Positions 1 to 5,799 of a stretch of DNA of 10,196 nt are shown here, piece after piece. The DNA is taken from positions 1 to 10,196 of the forward strand of contig JAGYMO010000072.1 in the NCBI GenBank assembly GCA_018400255.1. The letters are read 5' to 3'. Made by a program: the position numbers and the translations under genes. The DNA is from Deltaproteobacteria bacterium. Its GTDB lineage: Bacteria; Desulfobacterota; DSM-4660; Desulfatiglandales; B25-G16. Each line of letters starts with the position of its first letter. The stretch's first letter is position 1. Under the pieces are notes generated by a model, which saw nothing but the letters and a program-made list of their open reading frames with translations, was not told the origin of the DNA and did no database searches.

Positions 1-1
1 A

Positions 2-112
2 CTTTGCAAAGCCAGGTCTGGGCCAGGGGCACTAAGCCATAAAGATTATGAAATTACTGCATTGATGGGTCTGCGTGATATGCTGCGCAGTAATGGTAGT
101 GAGAAAACCTGA
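2..112 (+). CDS. 3' end of an unidentified gene (partial)
   Basis: This frame is open from the left edge to a TGA at 110-112 and gives about 36 residues, ending in an amphipathic-looking helix (DYEITALMGLRDMLRSNG) and a polar tail. The residue mix looks like real protein, but the piece is too short to assign to a family. A second frame of the same strand, ending at 33-35 with FAKPGLGQGH, could instead be the true gene end, so the frame is uncertain. The next gene starts about 90 bases downstream on the same strand, so the two could be co-transcribed. Confidence 0.35.
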   Translation, partial: LCKARSGPGALSHKDYEITALMGLRDMLRSNGSEKT

Positions 113-124
113 CCGCATATGTAT

Positions 125-133
125 TGTTATAGT
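125..133 (+). promoter_or_regulatory. Candidate extended -10 promoter for the asmA-yihY pair
   Basis: TGT followed by TATAGT (128-133) forms an extended -10 element, and GATAAT directly follows at 134-139 as an alternative. No good -35 hexamer sits at the right distance (the best nearby sequence is around 105-116). If used, transcription would start near 140 and give a leader of about 65 bases. An 8-base tandem duplication (CTTCGTGT at 148-155 and 156-163) lies inside that leader. Confidence 0.28.
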
Positions 134-191
134 GATAATAGTGTTTTCTTCGTGTCTTCGTGTGGCTGAACAGATACAAATCTTTTAAATT

Positions 192-207
192 AAGGAGGTT
201 TGTCTTG
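192..207 (+). promoter_or_regulatory. Ribosome binding site that decides a TTG start for the AsmA gene
   Basis: AAGGAGG at 192-198 is an almost perfect Shine-Dalgarno sequence, six bases ahead of TTG at 205-207. The alternative in-frame GTG at 160 has no such site and would add 15 polar, basic residues before the membrane anchor. The TTG start puts Lys-Ala-Ile-Lys directly before the hydrophobic helix, the normal layout for an N-in membrane anchor. Confidence 0.8.
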
Positions 208-2199
208 AAAGCTATAAAGTGGCTATCAGTCATTTTTGGCTCCCTCATTCTTTTAGTAATCCTTACGATTATCCTTGTACCAATGTTCATAGACGTGCAG
301 AAATATAAGCCGCACATTGAGCACAAGGTTACCGAAGCTACCGGAAGGCCTTTTTCCATTGGCGGCGATCTTGATCTCTCTGTTTTTCCATGGCTTGGGA
401 TATCCCTGTCGGATCTTCATTTAGGAAATCCGTCCGGATTTAAGGAAAAGGATTTTGTGAATGTGGAATCCTTTGAAGTCCGCGTCAAACTTCTTCCCCT
501 TATCACAAAAAAGCTTGAAGTAAAGCGTTTTATTTTGAAAAGACCCCATATTTTATTGATTAAGGGCGAGGATGGTGTCGGCAATTGGCAAGGCCTTGCG
601 AAGGCTTCAACAGGTGAGCGCCTTGCTGAAACAGCAAAGGAGACGAAGGAGACAGAAAAGAAAACCCCAGCAGGCAAGTCACCCATAAAACAATTGATAG
701 TTGGTGAATTTGCTGTCACAGATGGGCGAATACTCTGGATAGATCGTGCTAAGGATGACCAAAAAGAGATATCGAATATTAACCTGGAACTTGATAGTAT
801 CTCCCCTGATCAGCCAATTCATCTTGAATTGTCCGCTATGCTGGATGAGTCGCCGGTAAGCCTTGAAGGAACCTTAGGCCCTACAAAGCTGGATTCACTT
901 CAGGGTACTATTCCAGTTACTCTATCTATTAAGGCCCTCAATGAGTTGAACATACAAATAGAGGGAAATGTGATAGACCCGGCTTCATTACATAAATACG
1001 ATTTTGACATTCAGGTAGATCCTTTCTCTCTGAGAAAGGCGATGAAGACTATGAACCGGGAATCACCCTTTCAACCAAGAAATCCTCAATCATTAAGTAA
1101 AATCGCCTTAAAGGCCCATTTAAGAGGAGATAATAAAAATGTTTCCGTTTCCGAGGCTACTCTGGATTTTGATCAATCAAAGATTGACTTTAATTTTATG
1201 GCCAAAGAATTTGAAAAACCAAACCTCTCTTTTAATATAAACCTTGACCAAATCGACATGGACGGATATCTGCCCCAAGGAGCTAAAGAGGAAAAAGCGG
1301 AACAGGCAGAGCAAGAGAAGAAAACGAGACCGGACTATACACCCTTAAGGAAACTGGTTATTAATGGGGAAATAAAAATAGGACATCTAAAGGCCTATGG
1401 TGCAAAAATTGAGGATATTTACATGAAAATTACAGGCCTGGGTGGTAAAATCCGATTCGATCCCTTAGATATGAAACTCTATCAAGGCACTGCGTCCTCA
1501 GATGGCATGCTTGATTTTAGACAAGATTTCCCTAAAATCAGTATCAATCTTCAGGCAAAATCAATTAAGGCCAACCCGATTGTAAATGATCTCTTAAAAA
1601 AGGATATTATCGAAGGGACCCTGGAATCAAAGATAAGCATTGCGATGACCGGGGATGAGGTTGGCAAGATAAAATCCAGTATGAACGGAAATGGATCTAT
1701 GGTATTTCGGGATGGTGCTATAAAAGGGATTGACCTGCCAGGGATGATCCGTAATGTGAAGGCATCCTTTGGTCTGGCTGAAAAGGGAAAGCGGCTCAAA
1801 ACAGACTTCGCAGAATTTAACATGCCTTTTACCATAACAAACGGTGTCTTTAGAACGAATAACACTAACCTCCTTTCACCTCTTCTTCGGGTAAAGGCTA
1901 CCGGAAAAGCTGATCTAATAAAAGAAATAGTGGATTTCAGGGTGGAACCCAAGTTCGTAGCCTCTCTTAAGGGACAGGGGGATACCATGGAGCGTCTTGG
2001 ACTCACCGTCCCGATACTGGTGAGCGGAAGTTTCGAATCTCCCAGCTTTAAGCCTGATTTGACTGGAATTGTAAAAGGTACCCTGCCCTCCTCCTCTGAC
2101 CTAAAGGACTCTCTGCTCGGGCCCAATAAAGAAGGAAGGCCTTCCATAGATGAGAAAAAGGTTAAAGATTTATTGAAAAAATTACCCTTTGGGGAATAG
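205..2199 (+). CDS. AsmA family envelope protein
   Basis: From TTG 205 this is a 664-residue protein. Residues about 6-28 form one N-terminal membrane anchor with a short cytoplasmic lysine-rich lead, and the rest should lie in the periplasm. The AsmA hallmark follows at residues 43-78: a TEATGR / IGGDLDLSVFPWLGISLSDL stretch, then GNPSGF. Long beta-rich alternation fills the body, and the AsmA C-terminal region spans roughly 425-625, with GNGSMVFRDGAIKGIDLPGMI at about 495-515 and a GSFESPSFKPDL end. Two Lys/Glu-rich segments (about 140-161 and 361-375) look like flexible linkers between beta modules. Known family members (AsmA, YhdP, TamB, YdbH, YicH, YhjG in E. coli) are groove-shaped proteins; several are implicated in moving phospholipids to the outer membrane. 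That this one does so is inference. It is followed after 10 bases by a YihY-family gene, almost certainly in the same operon. The family call is firm; the exact subfamily is not. Confidence 0.9.
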   Translation: MKAIKWLSVIFGSLILLVILTIILVPMFIDVQKYKPHIEHKVTEATGRPFSIGGDLDLSVFPWLGISLSDLHLGNPSGFKEKDFVNVESFEVRVKLLPLITKKLEVKRFILKRPHILLIKGEDGVGNWQGLAKASTGERLAETAKETKETEKKTPAGKSPIKQLIVGEFAVTDGRILWIDRAKDDQKEISNINLELDSISPDQPIHLELSAMLDESPVSLEGTLGPTKLDSLQGTIPVTLSIKALNELNIQIEGNVIDPASLHKYDFDIQVDPFSLRKAMKTMNRESPFQPRNPQSLSKIALKAHLRGDNKNVSVSEATLDFDQSKIDFNFMAKEFEKPNLSFNINLDQIDMDGYLPQGAKEEKAEQAEQEKKTRPDYTPLRKLVINGEIKIGHLKAYGAKIEDIYMKITGLGGKIRFDPLDMKLYQGTASSDGMLDFRQDFPKISINLQAKSIKANPIVNDLLKKDIIEGTLESKISIAMTGDEVGKIKSSMNGNGSMVFRDGAIKGIDLPGMIRNVKASFGLAEKGKRLKTDFAEFNMPFTITNGVFRTNNTNLLSPLLRVKATGKADLIKEIVDFRVEPKFVASLKGQGDTMERLGLTVPILVSGSFESPSFKPDLTGIVKGTLPSSSDLKDSLLGPNKEGRPSIDEKKVKDLLKKLPFGE

Positions 2200-2212
2200 A
2201 GGGACCATTTTG
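2198..2212 (+). promoter_or_regulatory. Ribosome binding site and TTG start of the YihY gene
   Basis: AGAGGGA at 2198-2204 overlaps the TAG stop of the AsmA gene and lies five bases before TTG at 2210-2212. The only earlier start in frame is TTG 2189, which would overlap the AsmA gene by 11 bases and has no Shine-Dalgarno sequence upstream. The site suggests translational coupling of the two genes. Confidence 0.6.
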
Positions 2213-3535
2213 AAAAAAATAAACGAGCTTCTTAATTTTCTCAAATATGACCTATGGCGCATTCGGTTAGGCCAACTTCCCACTCCGAAATCCTTTCTTC
2301 TAAAACAATTGCGCATCGTTATCCTTTCGTTAAAAGGCTTTAACCAGGATAAGTGCAGCCTAAGGGCCGCCGCCCTTACCCTCAACACCCTTCTATCGAT
2401 TGTTCCCCTGGTTGCCATGGCCTTTGGTGTTGCCAAGGGTTTTCATATGGAGCAGCACCTTCAAGAAATCCTCATTGAAAAGTTTAGCGGGCAGGAGGAA
2501 GTTATTGGAAAAATTATTGATTTCGCCCAGAAAATGCTTGAAGAGACAAAAGGCGGTTTAATCGCCGGCGTGGGTATTGCCCTGCTGTTCTATTTTATTA
2601 TTCGTTTATTAGGCAATATTGAGAATTCCTTTAATGACATCTGGGGAATCCAGCAAGGAAGGACTTTGATCAGGAAACTAAGTGACTATCTTAGCATGAT
2701 GCTTATCTGCCCTATTCTCTTGGTCACGTCGAGCAGCATGACTGTTTTTATTACAGCGCAAATAAATCTCATAACGGAAAAGACATCCCTGATAGGAGCA
2801 CTCAGCCCATTAATTTCCCTCGGCTTAAAATTGCTACCTTATGGCGTCATTTGGCTGCTCTTCACCTTTATCTATGTATTCATGCCTAATATCAGGGTTC
2901 GCATCAGAGCTGCTTTATTAGGAGGGATTGTGGCGGGCACCATCTACCAGATTTTGCAATGGATTTATATAACCTTTCAAATAGGTGTCTCTAAGTACGG
3001 GGCTATTTACGGGAGCTTTGCCGCCCTACCTTTATTCCTGATCTGGCTGCAGGCAAGCTGGATGATTATGCTCTTTGGTGCTGAAATAACCTTTGCCTCA
3101 CAGCATGTAGATACCTACGAATTCGAACCAGACGCCTTAGAAGCAATGCCATCCTTTCGAAGACTCCTATCTCTAAGAATTGCTCAACTTTGCGTGAAAA
3201 ACTTTCAGCATGGAATTCCTCCTTTGAGCGCCGACGACATCTCCCATATGCTTGAAGCTCCAACACGCCTCGTTAACCTATTACTGTATGAACTTCAAAA
3301 AGCTGGAGTCCTTTCCCAGACCAAAGATAATAAAGATGGTCAACCTCTTTTCCAGCCGTCCAGGGATATAAACGACATGAACCTGTCCTGGGTTATCCAT
3401 GCCCTGGATAATATCGGCACAGATAAGATCCCGGTTAGCCGAACGGAGGAAATCCAAAAAATTAGCAAATCCCTCAGGGAATTCCAATCAACCATCGAAC
3501 AATCAGAGGCGAATTTATTATTAAAGGATATTTAG
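2210..3535 (+). CDS. YihY/virulence factor BrkB family inner-membrane protein with C-terminal winged-helix-like domain
   Basis: This is a 441-residue protein from TTG 2210. Six membrane segments are visible at about residues 56-75, 115-134, 160-180, 198-224, 232-256 and 268-295. Family-typical sequences are present: RAAALTLNTLLSIVPL before and in helix 1, MPNIRVRIRAALLGGIVAGT before and in helix 5, and SKYGAIYGSFAALPLFLIWL running into helix 6. The region after the last helix (about 300-441) is soluble. It contains a winged-helix-like pattern at about 335-370 (SADDISHMLEAPTRLVNLLL followed by ELQKAGVL), as in the longer members of the family; E. coli YihY, at about 290 residues, lacks it. The family was once called ribonuclease BN, a label now considered wrong. 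Its biochemical activity is not settled; E. coli YhjD of this family is linked genetically to lipid A precursor handling. Co-transcription with an AsmA-type gene supports an envelope lipid role (inference). Confidence 0.9.
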   Translation: MKKINELLNFLKYDLWRIRLGQLPTPKSFLLKQLRIVILSLKGFNQDKCSLRAAALTLNTLLSIVPLVAMAFGVAKGFHMEQHLQEILIEKFSGQEEVIGKIIDFAQKMLEETKGGLIAGVGIALLFYFIIRLLGNIENSFNDIWGIQQGRTLIRKLSDYLSMMLICPILLVTSSSMTVFITAQINLITEKTSLIGALSPLISLGLKLLPYGVIWLLFTFIYVFMPNIRVRIRAALLGGIVAGTIYQILQWIYITFQIGVSKYGAIYGSFAALPLFLIWLQASWMIMLFGAEITFASQHVDTYEFEPDALEAMPSFRRLLSLRIAQLCVKNFQHGIPPLSADDISHMLEAPTRLVNLLLYELQKAGVLSQTKDNKDGQPLFQPSRDINDMNLSWVIHALDNIGTDKIPVSRTEEIQKISKSLREFQSTIEQSEANLLLKDI

Positions 3536-3814
3536 GAATCCCAAACTTGGAATTTAGCACCCAGCGCAGTAAGCAAAGCGCAAAAAATATAAAAAGCAAG
3601 CTGATACAACACCCCGAAGCTACTTTGCGAGCCAGTTCATCATAGGATAAAATCGATACCGTTTACCCCATTCCATTTTGCCTTTTTACCGAAGCTACCT
3701 ATCTTATGGATTTATTAGAAGATATTTTTTGGATGCCTTTTTCCAGGTAAATATATGCAAATTTACTTGGCCAGCTTAGCCTTATAACTAAACTATTATC
3801 CAGACATTTTGTTC
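3536..3814. other. Gene-free stretch after yihY
   Basis: I see no credible coding frame here on either strand. A short imperfect palindrome (about 3537-3554) directly follows the yihY stop but has a mismatch, a tiny loop and no T-run, so it is not a convincing terminator. The 10-base word CCGAAGCTAC occurs twice (3614-3623 and 3689-3698). The clearest structure is the inverted repeat at 3743-3770, listed separately. Confidence 0.5.
3743..3770. repeat. Inverted repeat, 10-base arms
   Basis: CCAGGTAAAT (3743-3752) can pair with ATTTACTTGG (3761-3770) along all ten positions with one G-U pair, around an 8-base loop. No T-run follows on either strand, so it does not look like an intrinsic terminator. 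It lies about 45 bases upstream of the -35 box of the lipoprotein promoter, so it may be an operator or a leftover processing hairpin of the yihY message. Function is not shown by the sequence. Confidence 0.45.
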
Positions 3815-3843
3815 TTGACTTAAAGCCTTACTCGCTTTATAAT
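3815..3843 (+). promoter_or_regulatory. Strong sigma70-type promoter for the small lipoprotein
   Basis: TTGACT (3815-3820) and a perfect TATAAT (3838-3843) are separated by exactly 17 bases: five of six consensus bases at -35 and six of six at -10 with ideal spacing. Transcription should start near 3850, leaving a leader of about 130 bases before the lipoprotein start at 3981. This is the best promoter in the window. Confidence 0.75.
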
Positions 3844-3889
3844 TTTGGTTATTAAAAACATTTCAAGGCATAAATATAAAGTACCATAC

Positions 3890-3942
3890 AATGCTTTAAG
3901 AAATAATCTTTGATCTTTCACCGAATATTATTTTATAGCATT
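3890..3942 (+). promoter_or_regulatory. Possible leader hairpin in the lipoprotein mRNA
   Basis: Two nested inverted repeats lie in the leader: AATGCT (3890-3895) with AGCATT (3937-3942), and AAATAAT (3901-3907) with ATTATTT (3927-3933). They are separated by a small internal loop and enclose a 19-base apical loop. The stems are AT-rich, so stability is modest and chance is possible. The ribosome site lies outside the hairpin, which would suit a stabilising or regulatory 5' leader. Confidence 0.3.
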
Positions 3943-3962
3943 TTGTTTAGAAACCACAAGAA

Positions 3963-3971
3963 AGGAAGGAG
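3963..3971 (+). promoter_or_regulatory. Ribosome binding site of the small lipoprotein
   Basis: AGGAAGGAG ends nine bases before ATG 3981. It is strong and well placed, which supports the reading that the short ORF is a real, highly translated gene. Confidence 0.75.
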
Positions 3972-3980
3972 ACAGGCGCA

Positions 3981-4202
3981 ATGAAAAAACTTATTGTTTT
4001 GATTTTTCTGAGTGCATTTCTTTTTGGATGCGGTGCTGAAGCACAAAAATCGGAGTTCTGGGACCATGACACAATGTATAAAAATAACGAACATCTATGG
4101 TATAGCTGGACTGGCTATGAAAACCCAAACGCTGAGTGGGCCGAAAAATCTAAGGAACAGGGATGGTGGGGCATCGAAATACCCTATAATCCTAACAAGT
4201 GA
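3981..4202 (+). CDS. Small aromatic-rich lipoprotein of unknown function
   Basis: This is a 73-residue protein. A lysine-started hydrophobic signal (residues 1-16) ends in the lipobox LFGC with the modifiable cysteine at 17, so the mature form is a lipid-anchored chain of 57 residues; Phe at the -2 position is a little unusual. The mature part is very rich in aromatics: Trp at 27, 40, 43, 53, 62 and 63, and Tyr at 33, 41, 46 and 69. It also has acidic and amide residues and an almost cysteine-free, helix-poor look. Short motifs such as FWDHDTMY, WYSWTGYENP and QGWWGIEIPY look like conserved blocks, but I cannot name a family. There is no Asp at +2 that would argue for inner-membrane retention, so sorting to the outer membrane is plausible. 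It stands alone with its own strong promoter, a ~130-base leader and a strong ribosome site, suggesting abundant expression. A longer ORF in another frame (4012-4248) is a shadow. Confidence 0.85.
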   Translation: MKKLIVLIFLSAFLFGCGAEAQKSEFWDHDTMYKNNEHLWYSWTGYENPNAEWAEKSKEQGWWGIEIPYNPNK

Positions 4203-4228
4203 TGGCATTCTTATCTGCTTCATACACC

Positions 4229-4256
4229 TTTACATGAGGGATATGTAAATCCTTTT
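4229..4256 (+). terminator. Weak terminator-like hairpin after the lipoprotein gene
   Basis: TTTACAT (4229-4235) pairs perfectly with ATGTAAA (4243-4249) around a 7-base loop, 26 bases after the lipoprotein stop, and is followed by TCCTTTT. The stem is AT-rich and the T-run short, so at best it is a weak intrinsic terminator. Its position is the main support. Confidence 0.35.
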
Positions 4257-4407
4257 ACGTGCGAAAAGAATTTTATAGCCTCAACCAGCTATGTATTCAG
4301 GTATTTTAGCCGAGATTTATTTCTTTCAATGTGAGAAAAATCAGTAGCCTTATAACCTTACATGGTCATATAAACTTTCAGACTGCCCTTTTGAAGCATA
4401 CGTTAAA

Positions 4408-4545
4408 ATGGTTTTGGTGAACATTCCACCATTGAAGAAAAAAATCCGCGAAGGAAGCCTTCTAAACCCTATTGCCGGCCGGGTGAACATGGCTACAGGG
4501 ATGTTAGGGCAATTTTTTCATTTTATTTATTTAAGAATCCAATAG
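4408..4545 (+). CDS. Doubtful 45-residue ORF or gene remnant
   Basis: ATG 4408 to TAG 4543-4545 encodes 45 residues, with a protein-like core (IPPLKKKIREGSLLNPIAGR, then VNMATGML) and a hydrophobic tail. The frame stays open upstream to 4348 without a start. The middle of the ORF is more GC-rich than its surroundings, as coding DNA would be. There is no Shine-Dalgarno sequence before the ATG and no clear promoter, so it could be a decayed fragment of a larger gene or simply chance. I do not recognise a family. Confidence 0.2.
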   Translation: MVLVNIPPLKKKIREGSLLNPIAGRVNMATGMLGQFFHFIYLRIQ

Positions 4546-4602
4546 TGAAAAAATCAATAGGTGTACCTGAAGCCAAATTTCAGACCTCACAAAGACTTAT
4601 TC

Positions 4603-4611
4603 TGTTATACT
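4603..4611 (+). promoter_or_regulatory. Candidate extended -10 promoter for the AstE-like gene
   Basis: TGT plus TATACT (4606-4611) is a good extended -10 element; the sequence 17 bases upstream (GACCTC) is a poor -35, as is often tolerated with extended -10 promoters. Transcription would start near 4618, giving a leader of about 67 bases that carries the hairpin at 4628-4661. Confidence 0.4.
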
Positions 4612-4627
4612 TCATTGAAACAACCGG

Positions 4628-4661
4628 CATTAGCAATTTAAAGCCCCAAATTTAGCTAATG
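4628..4661 (+). promoter_or_regulatory. Hairpin in the leader of the AstE-like gene
   Basis: CATTAGC (4628-4634) pairs perfectly with GCTAATG (4655-4661), and AA plus TTT (4635-4639) continue the stem with AAA and TT (4648-4653), interrupted by single-base bulges around an AAAGCCCC loop. It ends three bases before AGGAG (4664-4668), the only candidate ribosome site for ATG 4685. It is not followed by a T-run. It could influence ribosome access, but this is not demonstrated. Confidence 0.35.
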
Positions 4662-4684
4662 TCAGGAGCTATAGCAACGACAAA

Positions 4685-5689
4685 ATGTTAACGATAAATC
4701 ATAAGTTCCCTTCTTTCGAGGTCAAAATCCATTATTCTTTTAAAAAAATCATGACCGGGTCTGACTTATCTCACCGCCGGTTGCCCCTTATGGCCTCCGT
4801 AAGCACTAACCCTGGGCCTGTCGTTTGGCTCACAGCATGCGGTCACGGCGATGAAGTTAGTGGCATTGTCGTTATTCATGAAATATTCAAGGGTATTCGA
4901 CGTCGTCTTATTCAAGGTTCGGTTAAAGCATTTCCACTCATGAATCCACTTGGATTTGAGATGGTATCTCGGAATATTACTGTGAGCAAGGAGGATTTGA
5001 ATCGGTCGTTTCCCGGCAATCCGAATGGATCTTTAGGAGAACGTATAGCACATCGTATTTTTAGCACCATATCAGAGGAAAGGCCTGCCCTTGTCTTGGA
5101 CCTTCATAATGACTGGATAAACTCTATTCCATATGTCCTTTTGGACCGTGACCCTGGAGTTATACATAAAGGTGCTTATGAAAAAACAATACTCGCAGCT
5201 AAAAAAGCCGGGTTATGCTTGATTATAGACTCTGAGGAGCTAAGAAAAAGCCTATCCTTTAATCTTCTTTTACATGACATTCCTGCCATAACACTCGAGC
5301 TCGGAAAACCTTACGTAGTCAGTGAATCAAATGTTGCCTATGGCATTCAAACTATCTGGAATATACTTGCTCATCTTAAGATGGTTGACCCGCTTGAAAA
5401 AGCCTTCCAGTACCCTCTATCTCCCCCATATGGGCATGGTAATCCCCTCAAATACTCAGACAAGCCTTATGGCTCCAAAACAGGAATTATCAGGTTTCTA
5501 GCCAAGCCGGGCGATGTAGTTAAAACAGGTCAACCCTTAGCCAAAATCGTCAACGCCTTCGGCAGACATCAGGAAACAATAACTGCCATCAATGATGCCA
5601 TTGTCCTTGGTCATTCTGACTCTTCAGCTGCCTTCCCGGGCATGCCCATTATGGCATTTGGTATTTCTGAAACTCATGACCGTATATAA
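4685..5689 (+). CDS. Succinylglutamate desuccinylase/aspartoacylase family zinc hydrolase
   Basis: This 334-residue cytosolic protein has no signal peptide. It belongs to the M14-like AstE/AspA family, which cleaves N-acyl amino acids to a carboxylate and a free amine. Zinc ligands are visible as His54 and Glu57 in GHGDE and His141 in DLHN. The substrate-binding NR pair is Asn106-Arg107 in DLNRSFPG, followed by GSLGERIAHR. The likely catalytic glutamate is Glu205 in TLELG. A C-terminal beta domain (about 263-330) contains KTGIIRFLAKPGDVVKTGQP, the lipoyl/biotinyl-like hammerhead found in many members. ATG 4685 is the only reasonable upstream start, since an in-frame stop lies at 4631; AGGAG is 16 bases away, longer than usual. 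The gene stands alone and no arginine-catabolism (ast) or ectoine genes lie beside it, so the substrate cannot be inferred. It converges on the efflux operon. Confidence 0.85.
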   Translation: MLTINHKFPSFEVKIHYSFKKIMTGSDLSHRRLPLMASVSTNPGPVVWLTACGHGDEVSGIVVIHEIFKGIRRRLIQGSVKAFPLMNPLGFEMVSRNITVSKEDLNRSFPGNPNGSLGERIAHRIFSTISEERPALVLDLHNDWINSIPYVLLDRDPGVIHKGAYEKTILAAKKAGLCLIIDSEELRKSLSFNLLLHDIPAITLELGKPYVVSESNVAYGIQTIWNILAHLKMVDPLEKAFQYPLSPPYGHGNPLKYSDKPYGSKTGIIRFLAKPGDVVKTGQPLAKIVNAFGRHQETITAINDAIVLGHSDSSAAFPGMPIMAFGISETHDRI

Positions 5690-5799
5690 AAAAGCTGTCT
5701 TCAAAAACAACAAATAATAAAATCCTCCCATGAAACACCTCATAAATATGGAAAAAATCCTCTAAAACTAATCACACCATATTCTTTCCCGGATGGTAA
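5690..5799. other. Convergent intergenic region
   Basis: These 110 bases separate the ends of the hydrolase and permease genes. AATATGG (5745-5751) and CCATATT (5777-5783) form a 7-base inverted repeat around a 25-base loop, and AAAATCCTC is repeated directly. Neither strand shows a GC stem followed by a T-run, so I see no convincing intrinsic terminator for either gene. Confidence 0.4.

Larger units (their letters stand above)
4203..4684. other. Gene-poor stretch between lipoprotein and hydrolase genes
   Basis: This holds a weak terminator-like hairpin just after the lipoprotein gene, a doubtful 45-codon ORF (4408-4545), an extended -10 promoter (4603-4611) and a hairpin (4628-4661) ahead of the hydrolase gene, each listed separately. 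A 12-base word (TAGCCTTATAAC) at 4345-4356 also occurs at 3777-3788, but matches of this length are expected by chance in a window this size. Confidence 0.5.

Noticed and set aside
54..359. A 101-codon minus-strand ORF across the left end
   Set aside because: It lies antisense to the AsmA start region, contains many low-complexity His/Tyr runs arising from the AT-rich leader, and has no start signals.
1551..2147. A 198-codon minus-strand ORF inside the AsmA gene
   Set aside because: It is antisense to the conserved AsmA C-terminal region; its Ser/Arg/Phe-rich composition is that of a mirror frame.
3537..3554. Near-palindrome directly after the yihY stop, considered as a terminator
   Set aside because: It contains a mismatch, leaves a loop of only about four bases and has no following T-run.
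332..3698. Word CCGAAGCTAC present three times (332-341, 3614-3623, 3689-3698)
   Set aside because: One copy is ordinary coding sequence for Glu-Ala-Thr in the AsmA gene, spacing is irregular and flanks differ, so this is taken as coincidence.
4012..4248. A 78-codon + strand ORF overlapping the small lipoprotein
   Set aside because: It overlaps most of a gene with a strong ribosome site, signal peptide and lipobox; it has no ribosome site of its own and a composition typical of an out-of-frame shadow.
3777..4356. Exact 12-base direct repeat TAGCCTTATAAC (3777-3788, 4345-4356) flanking the lipoprotein gene
   Set aside because: It might suggest a mobile cassette, but a few 12-base matches are expected by chance in 10 kb, the sequence is AT-rich, and no transposase, terminal inverted repeats or further flanking similarity is present.
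5745..5783. AATATGG/CCATATT inverted repeat between the convergent genes, considered as a shared terminator
   Set aside because: The stem is AT-rich with a 25-base loop and no T-run follows on either strand.
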